A stretch of DNA of 64,000 nucleotides from Rugosimonospora africana (GCF_016862975.1 NZ_BONZ01000045.1:124001-188000); one strand, 5' to 3'. Counted from the first letter of the stretch, positions 8,456 to 16,958 are shown. A program made the numbers and translations. Notes: generated by a model from the sequence alone, not told the origin.

Positions 8456-9613
8456 ATGGCCAAGGTGACGATCCGTGACATCGCCCGTCTGGCAGGCGTG
8501 TCAAAGTCGACGGTGTCGCTCGTCCTCAACGGTCGGCCCCGCGTCGACCCCGAGACCCGCGCCAAAGTGTTGCAGGTGATGGCCGAGCACAACTACGTCC
8601 CGAGCGTCGCGGCCACTGCTCTGGGCAAGCGCGGGGGCAGCCCGTTCATCGGCCTGATCGTGCCCGGTCTGACCTGGCGCATCGTCGCGTCCATCAACTA
8701 CGGCATCGCTTCCGTGGTGGAACGCAGCAAGTACGAAATCATCCTCTACACCAGCACCAACGACCGCGACTACAGCGGAGTCGTGGACCGCGTTCTCGGC
8801 GCCAACCTGGTGTCCGGCCTGCTCGTGGTCAACCACAACCAGCCGATGGAACCGCTGGTCGAGCTGTACGGCGCCGGACTGCCCGTCGTTCTCATCAACA
8901 CGCTGGGCGTGCATTCCGACCTGCCGTCCGTCGAGTCGGACAGTTACGCGGGCGCGCGCAGCGCCGTCGCGCACCTGTTGGAACTCGGTCATCGGCGGAT
9001 CGCGTGCGTCCAGGGGCCCCCGCAATTTCCGTGCTGCGTCAACCGCAACAAGGGCTACACGGACGCGCTGACACATGCCGGGATCGCGATCGACGCCGAC
9101 CTGATCAGGCCGGGCGGTTTCCGGCCCCAGGACGCCTACCGGCACACGGTTGACCTGTTGTGCGGACCGGACCGGCCGACAGCCATCTTCGCGCACAACG
9201 ATCCGATGGCCTACGCGGTTCTCGACGCCGTCGACGAGTGCGGGCTTCGGGTGCCGGACGACATCTCGGTCGTCGGGTTCGACGACATCGTGTCCTCGGC
9301 GCACGTGCGGCCTCCGCTGACCACGGTCCGCCAGCCGTTCGAGGAGATGGGCGCACAGGCCGCCGAGATGCTGTTGAGCGCTCTTTCCTACGAGTCGGGA
9401 CCACCCAGGCACGTGCGGATGCCCACCGAACTGGCGATCCGAGCCAGCGCCGGCCCGGTCCCCCGCCGTCGACGGCGAGTGCCCAAGCAGCCTGCCGATC
9501 TCCACCATGCCATCGGTCCGAAGCTCACCGACGCGATGTACACCTCGGACGCGTCATCGCCGTCGACCGGACTCGATCCAGCCGGCACCTTGTCGACGAA
9601 GCCGTCAGGCTGA
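8456..9613 (+). CDS. LacI-family transcriptional repressor (glycan response)
   Basis: A 385-residue protein with an N-terminal LacI helix-turn-helix ([22 protein letters not shown], hinge helix around [10 protein letters not shown]), followed by the periplasmic-binding-protein-like effector domain ([54 protein letters not shown]). The ATG at 8456 places the DNA-binding helix at the very N-terminus, as is normal. The C-terminus carries an extra tail of about 55 basic and low-complexity residues beyond the usual end (IRASAGPV). Divergent orientation and shared boxes indicate it controls the GH5 gene, with an oligosaccharide as likely inducer. Confidence 0.85.
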   Translation: MAKVTIRDIARLAGVSKSTVSLVLNGRPRVDPETRAKVLQVMAEHNYVPSVAATALGKRGGSPFIGLIVPGLTWRIVASINYGIASVVERSKYEIILYTSTNDRDYSGVVDRVLGANLVSGLLVVNHNQPMEPLVELYGAGLPVVLINTLGVHSDLPSVESDSYAGARSAVAHLLELGHRRIACVQGPPQFPCCVNRNKGYTDALTHAGIAIDADLIRPGGFRPQDAYRHTVDLLCGPDRPTAIFAHNDPMAYAVLDAVDECGLRVPDDISVVGFDDIVSSAHVRPPLTTVRQPFEEMGAQAAEMLLSALSYESGPPRHVRMPTELAIRASAGPVPRRRRRVPKQPADLHHAIGPKLTDAMYTSDASSPSTGLDPAGTLSTKPSG

Positions 9614-9735
9614 TCGCCACGACACTGCGACTTGACGCAACCCGAGTACGTGATGGGCGACCTCATCGGGCCGAATCAGTCGTCAGCGCCCCGCCTGTCG
9701 TGCAAGCGCCGCCGGCGATCGGACACGGCTGTCGT

Positions 9736-10299
9736 TCACTGCCCGAGAACGCGGTAGCGGAGATGTACGACGCCGTTTCCGAATCGGCGCTCATCGAGGA
9801 GCTCAAGGTCGGCACGCACGCCGGTCGGCAGCCCCGGCTTGCCCCCGCCGACGACGACGGGCCAGACGAGCAGCTGGCACTCGTCGACCAGCCCGGCCTT
9901 GAAAGCCTGCGCCGCGAGGTTGGCACCTCCTACGGTGAGATCGCTGCTGGCCGTGGCCTTCAGTTCGTGTACCGCGGCGGGGTCGAAACGGCGTTCGAGT
10001 CGGGTGTCGGCAGTTGAGACCGCGGGAAGGGTCGCGGAGTAGACGACTTTGCTCGCCGCCTGCCAGGCGCTCGCGAAGTCGGCCATGAGGCCGGACTGCG
10101 CGGCCAGAGATGTGTCGGTCTCCCAGACGGCCATCGCCTCGTACAGGCGCCGCCCGTAGAGGAACGTGCCCACAGACCGCACGAGGTCGGTGGTGAACGC
10201 GAACACCTCGTCGTCGGGTGGGAACCAGTTGAAAGCGCCGCGTTCGTCCTCGATGTAGCCGTCAAGCGACACGTTCGTCACGTAGATCAGCTTTGCCAT
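9736..10299 (-). CDS. Dihydrofolate reductase-like (RibD C-terminal fold) protein
   Basis: 187 residues beginning MAKLIYVTNVSLDGYIEDERG, the typical N-terminus of the RibD-C/DHFR-like family common in actinomycetes, with FLYGRRLYEAM, the NADPH-loop-like LTVGGANLAAQAFKAGLVDE and VVVGGGKPGLP. These proteins are NAD(P)H-dependent reductases of unknown substrate, not the housekeeping DHFR. It is the third gene of an operon with ArsR and SRPBCC genes; its start overlaps the SRPBCC 3' end by 13 bases, indicating translational coupling. Confidence 0.8.
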   Translation of the reverse strand: MAKLIYVTNVSLDGYIEDERGAFNWFPPDDEVFAFTTDLVRSVGTFLYGRRLYEAMAVWETDTSLAAQSGLMADFASAWQAASKVVYSATLPAVSTADTRLERRFDPAAVHELKATASSDLTVGGANLAAQAFKAGLVDECQLLVWPVVVGGGKPGLPTGVRADLELLDERRFGNGVVHLRYRVLGQ

Positions 10300-10793
10300 G
10301 CCTCTACCTCTCGATGATCAGCTGCAACAGCCTGGACATTCATCAGCGCGGCGTCCAGCTTGGTGAACGCTTGACGCCAACCCTCCTCGCTGGGGTGTGC
10401 CAGGCGTTCGGGGAGCCACTGGCGGATCTCCAGTCGCGTGCGTCCGTCAGCCTCGTCGTGGAACTCGACCCGGAGTCTCGTCTCGAACGGCTCGATGCCC
10501 TCCGGCAGCCGGCCACTGACGTGCATGACGCCTTCGAGCAGTTCACCGTCGGCGACGTCTGTGAGGTCGACGTGGATGTGCACGCGAAGGCGGGGGTCGG
10601 ATGCATTGACCTCCGTCCACCGTTGATAGCCGCCGGGGCGCACGTCGAACTCGATCTCGTCGCGCGGCAGTGAGTTGCCGATCGGGCCCCACCACGCCGC
10701 CAGGTGGTCGGGATCGGTGAAGGCTCGGTAGACGAGCTCCCGCGGCGCATTGAACACGCGGGAAATGACGAGCTGCGGAATTTCGCTGTTCAA
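10287..10793 (-). CDS. SRPBCC/AHSA1-family protein
   Basis: A 168-residue Aha1-like SRPBCC protein: VISRVFNAPRELVYRAFTDPDHLAAWWGP is the family hallmark, followed by the beta strands VRPGGYQRW and LEGVMHVSG and the C-terminal helix GWRQAFTKLDAAL. It starts at TTG 10793, whose bases overlap the TGA of the ArsR gene (TTGA), a strong sign of coupling. ArsR-SRPBCC pairs are widespread in actinobacteria; the protein probably binds a hydrophobic ligand. Confidence 0.85.
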   Translation of the reverse strand: MNSEIPQLVISRVFNAPRELVYRAFTDPDHLAAWWGPIGNSLPRDEIEFDVRPGGYQRWTEVNASDPRLRVHIHVDLTDVADGELLEGVMHVSGRLPEGIEPFETRLRVEFHDEADGRTRLEIRQWLPERLAHPSEEGWRQAFTKLDAALMNVQAVAADHREVEAWQS

Positions 10794-11164
10794 TCGGACT
10801 CCCTGGGGTCGTCGGCCATCCGGTCCGTTGCACGTCCGGCGGCCTGCACCGCGGCGAGGTGGGCATCGAGGCGGTCGAGGGACGAGTCCCAGAACCGCCG
10901 GTAGCGCTCGATCCAGTCGGACGCCTCACGCAGCGGCGCAGCCTCGAGGTGGCTCGCGCGCCACTTGCCCGACCGCGACCGCGAGATGAGCGCGGCGCGT
11001 TCGAGCACTTTCAGGTGCCGTGACACCGCCGGCATCGAGATGGAGAGAGGCGCGGTGAGCTCGGTGACCGTGGCGTCGCGTGCGGCCAGCTCGGCGATGA
11101 TCGCCCGTCGAGTCGGGTCGGCGAGCGCCGAGAACACCGCGCTGAGCTGATCGGTGCCAGCCAT
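10790..11164 (-). CDS. ArsR-family winged-helix regulator
   Basis: 124 residues with a classical ArsR fold: FSALADPTRRAIIAELA, then the recognition helix SMPAVSRHLKVLERAALISRSRSGKWR. There are no metal-binding Cys pairs (the ELCVCDL-type motif is absent), so it is likely not a metal sensor. It is first in a three-gene operon with the SRPBCC and DHFR-like genes. A perfect dyad at 11180-11197 sits just upstream of the start, so autorepression of the operon is the simplest model. Confidence 0.88.
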   Translation of the reverse strand: MAGTDQLSAVFSALADPTRRAIIAELAARDATVTELTAPLSISMPAVSRHLKVLERAALISRSRSGKWRASHLEAAPLREASDWIERYRRFWDSSLDRLDAHLAAVQAAGRATDRMADDPRESD

Positions 11165-11179
11165 CGGAAGCTCCCTTCA

Positions 11180-11197
11180 CTTAACCACCATGTTAAG
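11180..11197. promoter_or_regulatory. ArsR operator candidate, CTTAAC-n6-GTTAAG
   Basis: Perfect 6-bp inverted arms with a 6-bp spacer lie 15 bases upstream of the arsR start. The size and placement fit a winged-helix dimer blocking transcription of the operon. The site is AT-rich against a very GC-rich background. Confidence 0.6.
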
Positions 11198-11360
11198 CGT
11201 ATGGAGAAGCGAGTGATGTTGTCAACGGATGAGTCGCCGGGCCGGCACGGTCCTGCCACCAGCGCTGACGCCTGCCGAACAACCTGCGGAAAGACGGTGT
11301 CCGCTTCTGTCCCGAGTCGCGAGGTCATGCCGAGAAGAGTGCGTCAGCAGGTTGGCGCGA

Positions 11361-11804
11361 TCAGCCCGAAGCTCCGGACAGCAGCGCCAGCCTGAACCGG
11401 GTCTCGTCCTCGGTGTCCGGAGCCGTCGACAGTATGACGATCTTGCGTTCAGCGTCGCCTTCGGTCATGACGTCGCAGTCCACCGCGATCGGTCCCACCA
11501 CCGGATGATCGACGATCTTGTGGTCCTCGCGGTGCGCGCCGACCGCGCCCGAGGACCACAGCTCGGCGAAGCGAGTGTTGCCCTTGCCGAGCGCTCGGAT
11601 CAGTCCGGTCAGGCGCTTGCTCTGCCGGAAGCGTCCGGTGGCGCGGCGCAGATCCGACACGACGGCGGACTCGACCGCGTTCTGGGCCAGTGAGGTGACT
11701 GGCCAGTGCGACAGGCGTGGTCCCGCACCGTCGACCGGGAACGTGTCCCGGGCGAAGTTGCCGACCCGCCGCGCGGCTGACCGCACGGCGGCGATCCCGC
11801 GCAC
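11361..11804 (-). pseudogene. Remnant of an XRE/MmyB-type regulator (ligand-binding domain only)
   Basis: The frame encodes the C-terminal part of an MmyB-like ligand-binding domain: NFARDTF, SAVVSDLRRATGRF, LTGLIRALGKGNTRFAELW, GAHREDHKIVDHPVVGPIAVDCDVM, then RKIVILSTAPDTEDETRFRLAL. In intact regulators this follows an N-terminal XRE helix-turn-helix of about 90 residues. Here the reading frame upstream runs into the DinB-like gene in another frame, and no start codon or HTH precedes the domain. It is therefore a 5'-deleted remnant. Confidence 0.65.
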
Positions 11805-11809
11805 CCGGT

Positions 11810-12565
11810 TCAGGCGCCGGCCTCGAGCACGGCGAGGTCGCGTACTGCGTAACGGTGATGCTCGGCCTCTTCCTTGAGCACCACCTTGAGGCAGCGGCGC
11901 ACGACGTACTCCTGGTCTGGATATGGGTCCGCCGGCTTGCGACCACACACCCGATCGAGCTCGGCCTCGGTGAGCCCGTCGACGACACGCCGCATCGTGG
12001 CCATGCGAGCCAGCCGCGGCGCGAGTACCTCGTCGAGCGTCGGGGTGGCTTCGAGAGTGAGCCCGAGCTTCGCCGCTGCGTCGGACGGCATCCCGCCGTG
12101 AGGAAGGCCCAACGGGTGATACGGCGCATCCTCCTCGAGCACGGCATTACCCAGCCAGGCATCGGCGGCCATCAGCAGGTGCCGTTGGGTCTCGACGAAC
12201 GACCACTCGCCGTTGACCTGCTCGTGCAGTTTGGCCTCGGGCAGGAGCCTGGCGCGGTGAAGCGTCGCCTCCCATTGCGTCTCGATGGCATCCCAGGCAG
12301 CCCGGTAGTCGACGGAGGACTCGGCGTCACGCGCCAGCACCCGCGTGGGATGCTGCCGGTCGAGCTCGGCCTCGACGTAGGCAGTCACGTCGACGTCGTT
12401 GACAACGAGACGCTCGAAGGCGCCACCGAGGTAGACGTCGCCCCCATAGCAGTCCACGATCTTCAGGCCGCTGACCTCGCAATCGCGAATCTCAAGGCCG
12501 GCAAGATCGCATAGGTGGATGCGGGCACCACGGAACTGGTCACTCTGGGCGTACGCAGCAGGCAT
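11810..12565 (-). CDS. DinB-like fold protein with pentapeptide-like N-terminus
   Basis: About 251 residues. The first 50 (FRGARIHLCDLAGLEIRDCEVSGLKIVDC) form a short pentapeptide-like A(D/N)LxG-type beta-helix region. The rest is a four-helix DinB-type bundle: WDAIETQWEATLHRARLL, NGEWSFVETQRHLLMAADAWLG, and EEAEHHRYAVRDL, with His residues placed for the metal triad. Such proteins are mycothiol-related or uncharacterised hydrolases or transferases. ATG 12565 is preferred; TTG 12601 is a longer alternative. The 3' end abuts the regulator remnant. Confidence 0.65.
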   Translation of the reverse strand: MPAAYAQSDQFRGARIHLCDLAGLEIRDCEVSGLKIVDCYGGDVYLGGAFERLVVNDVDVTAYVEAELDRQHPTRVLARDAESSVDYRAAWDAIETQWEATLHRARLLPEAKLHEQVNGEWSFVETQRHLLMAADAWLGNAVLEEDAPYHPLGLPHGGMPSDAAAKLGLTLEATPTLDEVLAPRLARMATMRRVVDGLTEAELDRVCGRKPADPYPDQEYVVRRCLKVVLKEEAEHHRYAVRDLAVLEAGA

Positions 12566-12682
12566 CGGGACAGCTTCCCGAATCCGTCCCGCCTGCGTCA
12601 ACGCCGGGGTACGGCGCCGGGCTGTGAGCGGACGAGCGCGGATGGCTGGCGTGCGGCGGGTGCAGCGCCGACGTACGTGAGC

Positions 12683-13060
12683 CTAGCGGCCCAGCTCCCG
12701 AGCGACCGCCGACACGATCTGATCATCGTCCGCACCGAGCAGACGCGCCTCACGCACGAACGCGGCGGCGCGCTCGCGCAACGCCTTGGCCGGATCCGAC
12801 CCTGGCGGCGGTCCCGCCGCGACACGAGTCCCGCCGCCCCGCCGGGAGACCACCATCCCGGCCGCCTCGAGTTCGCGGTAGGTCCGGGCGACCGTGCCGA
12901 CGGCCAGCCCCAGGTCGGCGGCGAGCTGGCGCAGAGGCGGAAGGCGATCGCCGGGGGTTAGCACGCCGTACCGGATCAGGTCGACCAGTTGGCGGCGCAG
13001 TTGCTCGTACGGTGGCGTGGGGTCGTCGGTGACCACCGTCAACGCCGGACGATCGGTCAC
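12683..13060 (-). CDS. GntR-family regulator, YtrA-like
   Basis: 125 residues with the winged helix of GntR proteins (PPYEQLRRQLVDLIRYGVLTPGDRLPPLRQLAADLGLAVGTV split over helix-turn-helix) and only a short C-terminal helix (LRERAAAFVREARLLGADDDQIVSAV), as in the YtrA subfamily. The start is GTG 13060, which overlaps the TGA of the upstream membrane-protein gene (GTGA), so the two are co-translated. YtrA-type regulators usually control a neighbouring transporter or membrane protein. Confidence 0.85.
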   Translation of the reverse strand: MTDRPALTVVTDDPTPPYEQLRRQLVDLIRYGVLTPGDRLPPLRQLAADLGLAVGTVARTYRELEAAGMVVSRRGGGTRVAAGPPPGSDPAKALRERAAAFVREARLLGADDDQIVSAVARELGR

Positions 13061-13944
13061 CGCGTCCGTGCCAGCAGATCGGTTCGGTCCGTCGGGGCAA
13101 GTACCGCGGCCACGCACCAGCCCACCATGGCAAGCGATGCGGGAGCCAGTGCGAGCAGGCCCCAGCCCATGACCGTCCACCACATCGGTGCGCAGGAGAT
13201 GCCGAGCAGGCCACCGGCCGCCGTCAGGCTGACTCCGGCGAGCGGAATGGCGATGAGGACGCCGACCGCGCCGGTGACGACGCGGGCCGCGCGCTCGCGC
13301 AGCGCGTCATCGACCGCCAAATCGCTGGTACCGTCGGGTCGCGGTCGCCGGACGATGGTGCGCACGGCGACGTACGCCATCAGCAGGCCGACCAACACGA
13401 CAGCCACCAGTCGACCGGTATAGAACAGGCCTGGCCACGGTCCGTCGCTCTCGAACGTGTCGAACGTGCACTGCCGGGCGAGCGAGCGCCCGGGGTGCCC
13501 CATGTCGTCGGGGGCACCGGCCGACGTCGTGGCAATGACCAGAACCAAGAGCACTCCGCCGCCCGCGGCGACCACCCGGCTGAGGTGGCGTGGCAGGTAG
13601 TCGCGGATGCGGCGGACTTCGACCGCGGCGGTCCGCGTCGGCCCCCGCGGGGGCCGAACCGTCAGCTCCCCGGTGAGTACGCCGATGAGTGCGCACAGCC
13701 CGAACAGCGGTGCTGCCATCAACAGCCCCATGCCGAGGTCGCCCGATCGCGCGGCGATGATGCCGACGATCACGCCGATCGTCACGCCCGCCCACCGCAG
13801 TACGGCTGTCCGACGGGCGACCCCCCTCGGGATGTCGCCCGTCGCAGCAGCCGGCTGACGAGGGACCCGCCGCATCACGAGTGCCACCACTACACCGCAC
13901 GCCATCAGGCCGAACAACAGCGCCGGGATCGTCAGTACGGCCAT
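13057..13944 (-). CDS. Multi-pass membrane protein, partner of the GntR regulator
   Basis: 295 residues with about seven hydrophobic segments (IPALLFGLMACGVVVALVM, WAGVTIGVIVGIIAA, LLMAAPLFGLCALIGVL, GGGVLLVLVIAT, LVAVVLVGLLMAYVAV, VVTGAVGVLIAIPLAGV, and a last one near ALAPASLAMVGWCVAAVL). It resembles the DUF1648/YtrA-linked membrane proteins found beside small GntR genes, but no catalytic motif is visible. A GGGGGG ribosome site precedes the ATG. It is the first gene of a two-gene operon and is likely autoregulated by the downstream GntR product. Confidence 0.7.
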   Translation of the reverse strand: MAVLTIPALLFGLMACGVVVALVMRRVPRQPAAATGDIPRGVARRTAVLRWAGVTIGVIVGIIAARSGDLGMGLLMAAPLFGLCALIGVLTGELTVRPPRGPTRTAAVEVRRIRDYLPRHLSRVVAAGGGVLLVLVIATTSAGAPDDMGHPGRSLARQCTFDTFESDGPWPGLFYTGRLVAVVLVGLLMAYVAVRTIVRRPRPDGTSDLAVDDALRERAARVVTGAVGVLIAIPLAGVSLTAAGGLLGISCAPMWWTVMGWGLLALAPASLAMVGWCVAAVLAPTDRTDLLARTR

Positions 13945-14004
13945 GAATGCCCCCCCGTTGTATCAAGCGTTCGGCACAAGGAGGATGGACCACGGCAGGC
14001 ACTT

Positions 14005-14015
14005 GTGTCAAACAC
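14005..14015. promoter_or_regulatory. Small dyad upstream of the membrane protein/GntR operon
   Basis: GTGTCAAACAC is a dyad with 4-bp perfect arms, 61 bases upstream of the operon start. It is a weak candidate for the GntR operator. Confidence 0.25.
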
Positions 14016-14110
14016 CTGGCACATCTGAGCCGAGCCTGCACCGCTCGGACACCGCCCCGCAGTGTCGTTGCGCGTCAGTCCGTCAACCGACCTGGGCGCG
14101 TGGCGATGGT

Positions 14111-14500
14111 CTAGGTCCTGTCGACAGTGGTTCCAGCGCGAATCGCGCGCGGGATCTCTGCCACCTGATCCACGTGCTGCAAAAGACGCGTGAGTTCATC
14201 GGCAGACGCCGCCGAGTCCAGTTCGACGTGGTACGTGATGCCGGTCGAAGCCCAGGTCTGCTCGTCGAACCCTCCGGAGGCCGTTACTCGTACTCCATCC
14301 AACTGGATGTCGTCATCGCTGGCTTCCCTGTACAGGTCGTTGAGGACACAGCCCGCCGCGGACAGGTGCAACAGATGAGCGCCGGTAAAGGCCGCCTCCA
14401 CCGTGACGCCTTCGGCCGTCCACCGGTGAGGAAAACGAATCGCTCCGTCATCGCCGGACCTCAAGGTCCCGGCACCGACCACGACCGTGAACTGCTCCAC
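14111..14500 (-). CDS. OsmC-family protein
   Basis: 129 residues: EQFTVVVGAGTL, HRWTAEGVTVEAAFTGAHLLHLSAAGCVLNDL, then VRVTASGGF and a C-terminal helix (SADELTRLLQHVDQVAEIPRAI). The AAGCVLND helix carries the conserved C-terminal peroxidatic-type Cys; the second Cys of Ohr/OsmC is not obvious, so the peroxide-reductase role is uncertain. GTG 14500 is chosen because an AAGGGG site precedes it; the frame is open to 14542. Confidence 0.7.
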   Translation of the reverse strand: MEQFTVVVGAGTLRSGDDGAIRFPHRWTAEGVTVEAAFTGAHLLHLSAAGCVLNDLYREASDDDIQLDGVRVTASGGFDEQTWASTGITYHVELDSAASADELTRLLQHVDQVAEIPRAIRAGTTVDRT

Positions 14501-14623
14501 TCGCCGACCCCTTCGCTGGTTGCGCCTGACCGACCGTGCCATTGTGACCTCGCGGGCAGCGTCATCACCAGACCGTGAAGCATCCGGATCTGCCGCAGCC
14601 CGGGCGCGCGGCGGTGCGCGCGC

Positions 14624-15355
14624 TCAGCGGTCGGAAACCTCGACAGTCGTCACGTGTTCGTGGGCCCGGCAACGGCCGCCGCCGGTGGCGACGCCGCACG
14701 ATGTCCCGCGTTTCGTCGGAGCGCCGCAGAGCACGGCGGGGTCATGGACGTGGCAGAAGCCGGACGGTCGGGCAGTGATCGGGCAGGGCTTGCCGACCTT
14801 CGTCTTGGCCCGACACCGAGGCCCATCGTTGGTCACCGACACCCGCGGTGCGGCTTGACGGCGCGGCTCCGGCAGCGGCGGCACCGAGACGCCGGCGGCC
14901 TCCAGCGCCTCCCGCTGGCCGCGAGCCGCTAGCCGGTCGGCGCGTTCGTTCTCCACATGGCCGGCATGGCCCTTCACCCAGTGCCAGACAACCTCGTCGT
15001 GGCGGGCAACCGCGGCGTCGAGTTCCCGCCACAGGTCCGCGTTCTTGACCGGCTGGCCCTCCCTGGTACGCCAACCGTTGCGCTTCCAGTTCGCCACCCA
15101 CGACGTGATGCCGTTGCGCACGTACGTGCTGTCGGTGTGCAGGTCGACGACCGACGCACGGGTCAGTGCGGTCAGCGCCCGGATGGGGGCGGTGAGCTCC
15201 ATCCGGTTGTTCGTCGTCGGGGTGGACTCACCGCCGCACAGCTCCTTCTCGACCTCGCCGTAGCGCAGCAGCGCGCCCCAGCCGCCCGGCCCTGGGTTGC
15301 CGCTGCACGCACCGTCGGTCCAGATCTGCACCCGCGCCGTGCCCAATTCCGCCAC
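14624..15355 (-). CDS. rnhA: Ribonuclease HI with duplicated Cys/His C-terminal tail
   Basis: Degrades RNA in RNA-DNA hybrids. The catalytic carboxylates are all present: D14 ([16 protein letters not shown]), E53 ([10 protein letters not shown]), D74 ([12 protein letters not shown]) and D140 ([11 protein letters not shown]), with the basic handle region [11 protein letters not shown]. The core ends near residue 152. A further 90 residues hold two related units, C181-x9-C191-x9-C201-x2-H204 and C210-x9-C220-x8-C229-x2-H232, each with a T-K-x-G-x-x-C core, which look like small zinc-binding modules. This tail is not part of the standard enzyme. The start is GTG 15355. Confidence 0.9.
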   Translation of the reverse strand: MAELGTARVQIWTDGACSGNPGPGGWGALLRYGEVEKELCGGESTPTTNNRMELTAPIRALTALTRASVVDLHTDSTYVRNGITSWVANWKRNGWRTREGQPVKNADLWRELDAAVARHDEVVWHWVKGHAGHVENERADRLAARGQREALEAAGVSVPPLPEPRRQAAPRVSVTNDGPRCRAKTKVGKPCPITARPSGFCHVHDPAVLCGAPTKRGTSCGVATGGGRCRAHEHVTTVEVSDR

Positions 15356-15458
15356 CCTGACAACCTACCGTGCCCGTTCGGTCGGTTTCCTCGCCAGCAC
15401 GCCGTCAGGCTCGCGCCTCGTGGATGCCACTCCCGGGCGCTCAGGCTCTTCGCAACGG

Positions 15459-15485
15459 TGTCACGCTTCCGGTACCGGCGGTGTC
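15459..15485 (+). promoter_or_regulatory. Candidate ECF41-type promoter
   Basis: TGTCACG (15459-15465) is followed after exactly 16 bases by TGTC (15482-15485). The described ECF41 consensus is TGTCACA-n16-CGTC, so 6 of 7 and 3 of 4 positions match at the right spacing. It lies 38 bases upstream of the decarboxylase-like gene start, which is co-transcribed with the ECF41 gene, suggesting autoregulation. Confidence 0.55.
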
Positions 15486-15522
15486 TTCATGCCCGTACAG
15501 GCTAACGTCCAAGGAGGACACC

Positions 15523-16101
15523 ATGGCGCCACGCGTTCCGAAGGCAGAGCTCCCCGCCGAACTCAGGCAGGCCCTGATCAAGCAACTCGGTTCTGTGCCC
15601 GAACCCATCGAGGTGATGTACAACAATCCCGCGGTGTCCGCCGCCAGCCAGGAGTACTCGGCCAAGGTAGCCACGTGGAACGCAGTCGACGACAACCTCA
15701 AGACCCTCACGCACATGGTCGTCGCGGTACAGGTCGGTTGCAGTTGGTGCCTCGACATCAACTACTTCTTCGCACTGAACCAGAACCTGGACCTGAACAA
15801 GGCCAGCCAGGTGCCGCGTTGGCGGGACTCGGACCTGTTCACGCCGTTGGAACGCGACGTCCTGGAGTATGCCGAGGCGATGACCAACACGCCGACGACC
15901 GTCACCGATGAACTGTCGGCGAGCCTGCAGCAGCAGCTAGGCCCGGCGGCGCTGGTCGAGCTCACCGTGTTCATCGGCTTCGCGAATCTGTCGACCAGGT
16001 GCAACACGGCGCACGGGATCACGTCCCAGGGCTACTCCGATGCCTGCGAGATCCCCCTGGCCAAGCGCGCCGAGAACACCGAACCACTGTTGAGTTCATG
16101 A
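15523..16101 (+). CDS. Carboxymuconolactone decarboxylase/AhpD-like protein
   Basis: 192 residues with the CMD/AhpD fold: VDDNLKTLTHMVVAVQVGCSWCLDIN contains the C73-x2-C76 redox pair. The His normally four residues after the second Cys is Asn80 here, so the proton relay is altered. A strong ribosome site AAGGAGG (15511-15517) precedes the ATG. The gene overlaps the next ORF by ATGA. CMD proteins are the standard partner genes of ECF41 sigma factors. Confidence 0.82.
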   Translation: MAPRVPKAELPAELRQALIKQLGSVPEPIEVMYNNPAVSAASQEYSAKVATWNAVDDNLKTLTHMVVAVQVGCSWCLDINYFFALNQNLDLNKASQVPRWRDSDLFTPLERDVLEYAEAMTNTPTTVTDELSASLQQQLGPAALVELTVFIGFANLSTRCNTAHGITSQGYSDACEIPLAKRAENTEPLLSS

Positions 16102-16958
16102 CCGACGACCCGTTCGTCGCCCACCGCAGCCTGCTGTTCACGGTCGCCTACCAGCTCCTGGGTTCGGCGGCCGACGCGGAAGACGTCCTGCAGGACTCCT
16201 GGCTGCGGTGGGCCGACGTCGACCACACGCAGGTGAACGACCCCCGGGCGTACCTCGTCCGGATCGTGACAACGCAGGCACTCAACCGCATCCGAACGCT
16301 GTCCCGCCGCCGAGAGGACTACGTCGGCCAATGGCTGCCGGAACCGCTGCTGACGAGCCCGGATGTGGCCGATGATGTCGAACTCGCCGAAAGCGTCTCG
16401 ATCGCGATGCTGACCGTTCTGGAAACGCTCACACCAGTGGAACGGGCGGTGTTCGTGCTCCGCGAAGTCTTCGACATGCCGTACGGCGAGATCGCCGAAG
16501 CCGTCGGGAAATCCACGGTCACGGTACGGCAGATCGGGCGGCGGGCCCGCGAACATGTTGCGGCCCGGCGACCGCGGATGCAAGTGAGCCGGTCGGAGCA
16601 GCAGGCTGTGGTGGAGCGGTTTCTGGCCGCGCTGCGAACGGGACGGTTAGAGGAGTTGATGGAGGTCATGGCGCCGGACGTGGTTCTGATCGCCGATGGC
16701 GGCGGCGTCGCGGCCGCGGTTCTGGCCCCCGTCCACGGGGCCGAATCGGTGGCGAAGGTGCTCACGCGCTCGAGCCGAGCCGAGTTCGTGCTGACGACCA
16801 CCTGGCTCAACGGTGCGCTCGCGGGTCGGATCGAGGTCGCCGGCGAGCCGGCCGCGGTGAGCCTCCTGGTGGAGGACGGGCAGGTCACCCAGATCTACCT
16901 GATCCGCAACCCGCGAAAGCTGACGCGGCTGGATGCACCAGCGGACCTCGCCAGGTAG
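16098..16958 (+). CDS. ECF41-type sigma factor with C-terminal SnoaL-like domain
   Basis: 286 residues. Sigma region 2 covers FVAHRSLLFTVAYQLLGSAADAEDVLQDSWLRW; region 4 covers LTPVERAVFVLREVFDMPYGEIAEAVGKSTVTVRQ with its HTH. Between them is WLPEP (79-83), the motif that defines ECF41 and contacts the C-terminal domain. The fused SnoaL/NTF2-like domain (residues 166-275) contains DGGG (200-203), the second ECF41 signature. ECF41 proteins lack a separate anti-sigma factor and use this domain for self-control. It is coupled by ATGA to the CMD gene. Confidence 0.92.
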   Translation: MTDDPFVAHRSLLFTVAYQLLGSAADAEDVLQDSWLRWADVDHTQVNDPRAYLVRIVTTQALNRIRTLSRRREDYVGQWLPEPLLTSPDVADDVELAESVSIAMLTVLETLTPVERAVFVLREVFDMPYGEIAEAVGKSTVTVRQIGRRAREHVAARRPRMQVSRSEQQAVVERFLAALRTGRLEELMEVMAPDVVLIADGGGVAAAVLAPVHGAESVAKVLTRSSRAEFVLTTTWLNGALAGRIEVAGEPAAVSLLVEDGQVTQIYLIRNPRKLTRLDAPADLAR

